Assembly (NCBI GenBank): GCA_913061095.1
Contig: CAJXVM010000008.1
Location: 62,001 to 126,000, forward strand
DNA from: an uncultured Ignavibacteria bacterium
GTDB lineage: Bacteria; Bacteroidota; Ignavibacteria; SZUA-365
Length of the DNA stretch: 64,000 bases
Reading direction: 5' to 3'
A program made the translations under genes and the position numbers. This document shows, piece by piece, positions 62,497 to 64,000 of the stretch. The notes below the pieces were generated by a model. It searched no databases. It was not told where the DNA came from and saw only the letters and a list, made by a program, of their open reading frames with translations. Numbering within the stretch: position 1 is the first letter of the stretch; each line of letters opens with the position of its first letter.

Positions 62497-62615
62497 TGGT
62501 CGATGTGTCTCAGATGCGTATACCGGAGTTCTACGTAGCTTTTCTTCCCGGGATTCATGGGGATGAATTATTGCCCCCTCGCGGACTGTCCCCCGTCTGA
62601 GTCCCGGAGCTCGGA

Positions 62616-62832
62616 CCCTGCGCTTTGCGCTTTGCACTCTGCGCTTTGCACTCTGCGCTTTGCACTCTGCGCTTTGCGCTTTGCGCTTTGCGCTTTGCAC
62701 TTTGCGCTTTGCACTCTGCGCTTTGCACTCTGCGCTTTGCGCTTTGCGCTTTGCACTCTGCGCTTTGCACTCTGCGCTTTGCACTCTGCGCTTTGCACTC
62801 TGCGCTTTGCACTCTGCGCTTTGCACTTTGAG
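62616..62832. repeat. 31-unit heptamer microsatellite-like array
   Basis: 217 bases made of exactly 31 consecutive 7-mers, with no slip of register. Nearly all units are CTTTGCG, CTTTGCA or CTCTGCG; CTCTGCG follows only CTTTGCA. The first unit (CCCTGCG) and last (CTTTGAG) are degenerate edges. Because 7 is not a multiple of 3, all frames stay open on both strands, creating spurious reading frames. It lies about 100 bases upstream of the TonB-type receptor gene. Confidence 0.92.
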
Positions 62833-62933
62833 ATTCCTGATGTAGATTCGCTCGCGCATACTCCGCGATGGACTAAACCAGACCGGCGATGTGCGTGTCC
62901 AAGAGATGCTGTATCCGAGTCATCGAGTCCACC

Positions 62934-64000
62934 ATGAAACACATCATTACGCTTTTCCTTTTCCTGTCCGTCTGCGCACCGGCCATCGCGCAGCAGCCAC
63001 AGGTCGTTCAGGGACGCATCGTCGGGGATGACGGCACTCCGCTGGCCGGCGCAAACGTACTTCTGCTGCGTCTGCCCGATTCCACCACCGCGGGCGGCGC
63101 CGTTACCGGACCAGACGGCAGTTTCCGCTTCAATACCGTGCGCCGCGGTCGATACACGCTGCGCGCGACCTTCATCGGGTACCGCGCCGAGCACCGCGAC
63201 CTGCGCGTGCAGAACACAGCGGTGTCTCTCGGCAGCGTCACGCTGCACGAACGGAGCATTCCCATGGAGGAAGTCGAGGTCGAAGGTACAGCCCCTATCG
63301 CAGTCCTGAAAGAGGACACCACGGAATTCATCGCCTCCGCCTTCAAGGTGAATCCGGACGCGTCTGCGGAAGACCTCGTGCGCAAGATGCCGGGCATAAC
63401 CGTGAAGGACGGCGAGGTCGAGGCACAGGGCGAAAAAGTGCAGCGCGTGCTCGTGGATAACCGCCCGTTCTTCGGCGACGACGCACGCGCGGTATTACGG
63501 AACATCCCCGCGGAAATCATCTCACGCATCCAGGTGTTCGATCAGCAGAGTGAGCAGGCGCAGTTCACCGGCTTCCGGGATGGAAACGAAGTGAAAGCAA
63601 TGAACATCATCACGCGTGACGCCATCCGGAACGCGCAATTCGGAAAAGTCTACGGCGGATACGGCGAGGATGAACACTACCGTGCCGGGACCGTCCTCAA
63701 CGCGTTCAGCGGTGATACGCGATGGTCCCTGCTCGGGATGACCAACAATGTCAACGAACAGAATTTCGCCTCTGAGGACCTGCTCGGCGTGATGCTCTCA
63801 TCCCGCTTCGGCGGCGGAGGCATGCGCGGTCGCGGACGCGGGATGCGCGGAGGACGTCCGCCGGGCGGTGGCGGCGGCATGCCGAATTTCGGCATGGGCG
63901 ATGTACGCGATTTCATGGTGAATACCACAAACGGCATCGCCACGACACATGCGGTCGGACTGAACTACGTCGATACCTGGGCGGAAACGATTGAGGTCTC
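62934..64000 (+). CDS. TonB-dependent receptor-like outer-membrane protein, 3' end cut by window
   Basis: The first 355 residues of a large outer-membrane receptor. Signal peptide: MKHIITLFLFLSVCAPAIAQ. Residues about 25-110 form a carboxypeptidase-regulatory-like domain (VVQGRIVGDDGTPLAGANVL, GPDGSFRFNTVRRGRYTLRA). A plug domain follows at about 130-230 (DASAEDLVRKMPGITVKDGE, VLVDNRPFFGDDARAVLRNI, FTGFRDGNEVKAMNIITRD). The barrel begins at about 235. A Gly/Arg/Met-rich loop (GGGGMRGRGRGMRGGRPPGG) interrupts it at about 295-320, probably an extracellular loop. The layout matches SusC-like or outer-membrane beta-barrel family 3 proteins. The ATG has no clear Shine-Dalgarno sequence; no in-frame alternative fits better. 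Substrate unknown. Confidence 0.87.
   Translation, partial: MKHIITLFLFLSVCAPAIAQQPQVVQGRIVGDDGTPLAGANVLLLRLPDSTTAGGAVTGPDGSFRFNTVRRGRYTLRATFIGYRAEHRDLRVQNTAVSLGSVTLHERSIPMEEVEVEGTAPIAVLKEDTTEFIASAFKVNPDASAEDLVRKMPGITVKDGEVEAQGEKVQRVLVDNRPFFGDDARAVLRNIPAEIISRIQVFDQQSEQAQFTGFRDGNEVKAMNIITRDAIRNAQFGKVYGGYGEDEHYRAGTVLNAFSGDTRWSLLGMTNNVNEQNFASEDLLGVMLSSRFGGGGMRGRGRGMRGGRPPGGGGGMPNFGMGDVRDFMVNTTNGIATTHAVGLNYVDTWAETIEV

Noticed and set aside
62616-62832. CRISPR or coding repeat
   Set aside because: Pure 7-mer tandem repeat with no spacers.
62557-63248. Several frames encoding repetitive FALCALHSALC or KAQSAKRR peptides
   Set aside because: Products of the heptamer array read in all six frames; no ribosome-binding site or conserved flank.

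Overview
The window is G+C-rich bacterial chromosome from the FCB (Bacteroidota/Chlorobiota) side of the tree. Evidence: six predicted secreted proteins end in a C-terminal domain resembling the type IX secretion (T9SS) type A sorting domain. There are choice-of-anchor-D, YCF48-like, PD40 and ELWxxDGT repeat proteins, a DUF2723 membrane protein and a SusC/TonB-type receptor. The base composition and the canonical TTGACA/TATAAT-like promoters suggest a Chlorobiota/Ignavibacteria/Kapabacteria-like lineage rather than a typical low-GC Bacteroidete, but this is inference; no rRNA or tRNA gene is present to confirm it.

Layout. 1-16975 is mostly housekeeping on the minus strand. It holds a partial UDP-glucuronate decarboxylase, a DUF2723 membrane protein, a small membrane protein, LolD-type ATPase with two LolC/E-type permeases, RF2 (prfB, with an intact +1 programmed frameshift), a PhoH ATPase, an envelope pair (LysM coiled-coil protein and coiled-coil lipoprotein), DusB-type tRNA-dihydrouridine synthase, a GT4 glycosyltransferase, UDP-GlcNAc 2-epimerase, a PrsW-type protease and a CNNM/CorC-type protein. 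At 17127-34570 follow rpsT and a block of very large secreted proteins: a 2081-aa anchor-D protein, an alginate-export-like barrel, a LamG protein, a small T9SS cargo and a 1692-aa metalloprotease. The last three share one strong promoter. At 34867-40981 an addB-addA recombination helicase/nuclease pair is on the plus strand. At 41063-50458 come a pappalysin-like protease with ELWxxDGT repeats, a secreted glycogen-binding-like E-set protein, two envelope proteins, fumarase, a secreted unknown and a PflX-type radical SAM protein. At 50462-55193 a three-gene envelope operon encodes a beta-barrel, an anchor-D lipoprotein and a PD40/OmpA lipoprotein that resembles the T9SS component PorE. At 55336-64000 come a T9SS cargo, a DUF438/hemerythrin/PAS sensor, a transposase-like gene between inverted repeat arrays, an M1 peptidase with a sorting domain, a 31-unit heptamer array and the start of a TonB-type receptor.

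Best candidate for something undescribed: the IS200-like Y1 transposase at 59544-60002 sits between two arrays of a three-hairpin repeat (A-B-C on the left, C-B-A on the right). The two arrays differ in sequence yet show two compensatory base-pair changes in hairpin B, and a degenerate solo copy lies 4 kb away. This looks like a RAYT/REP system with an unusually long, triple-hairpin unit. Other structured non-coding signals are three 20-bp palindromes at a 32-bp period downstream of fumC, and the heptamer array upstream of the receptor gene.

All family assignments are by reading motifs in the translated sequence; no database search was run.
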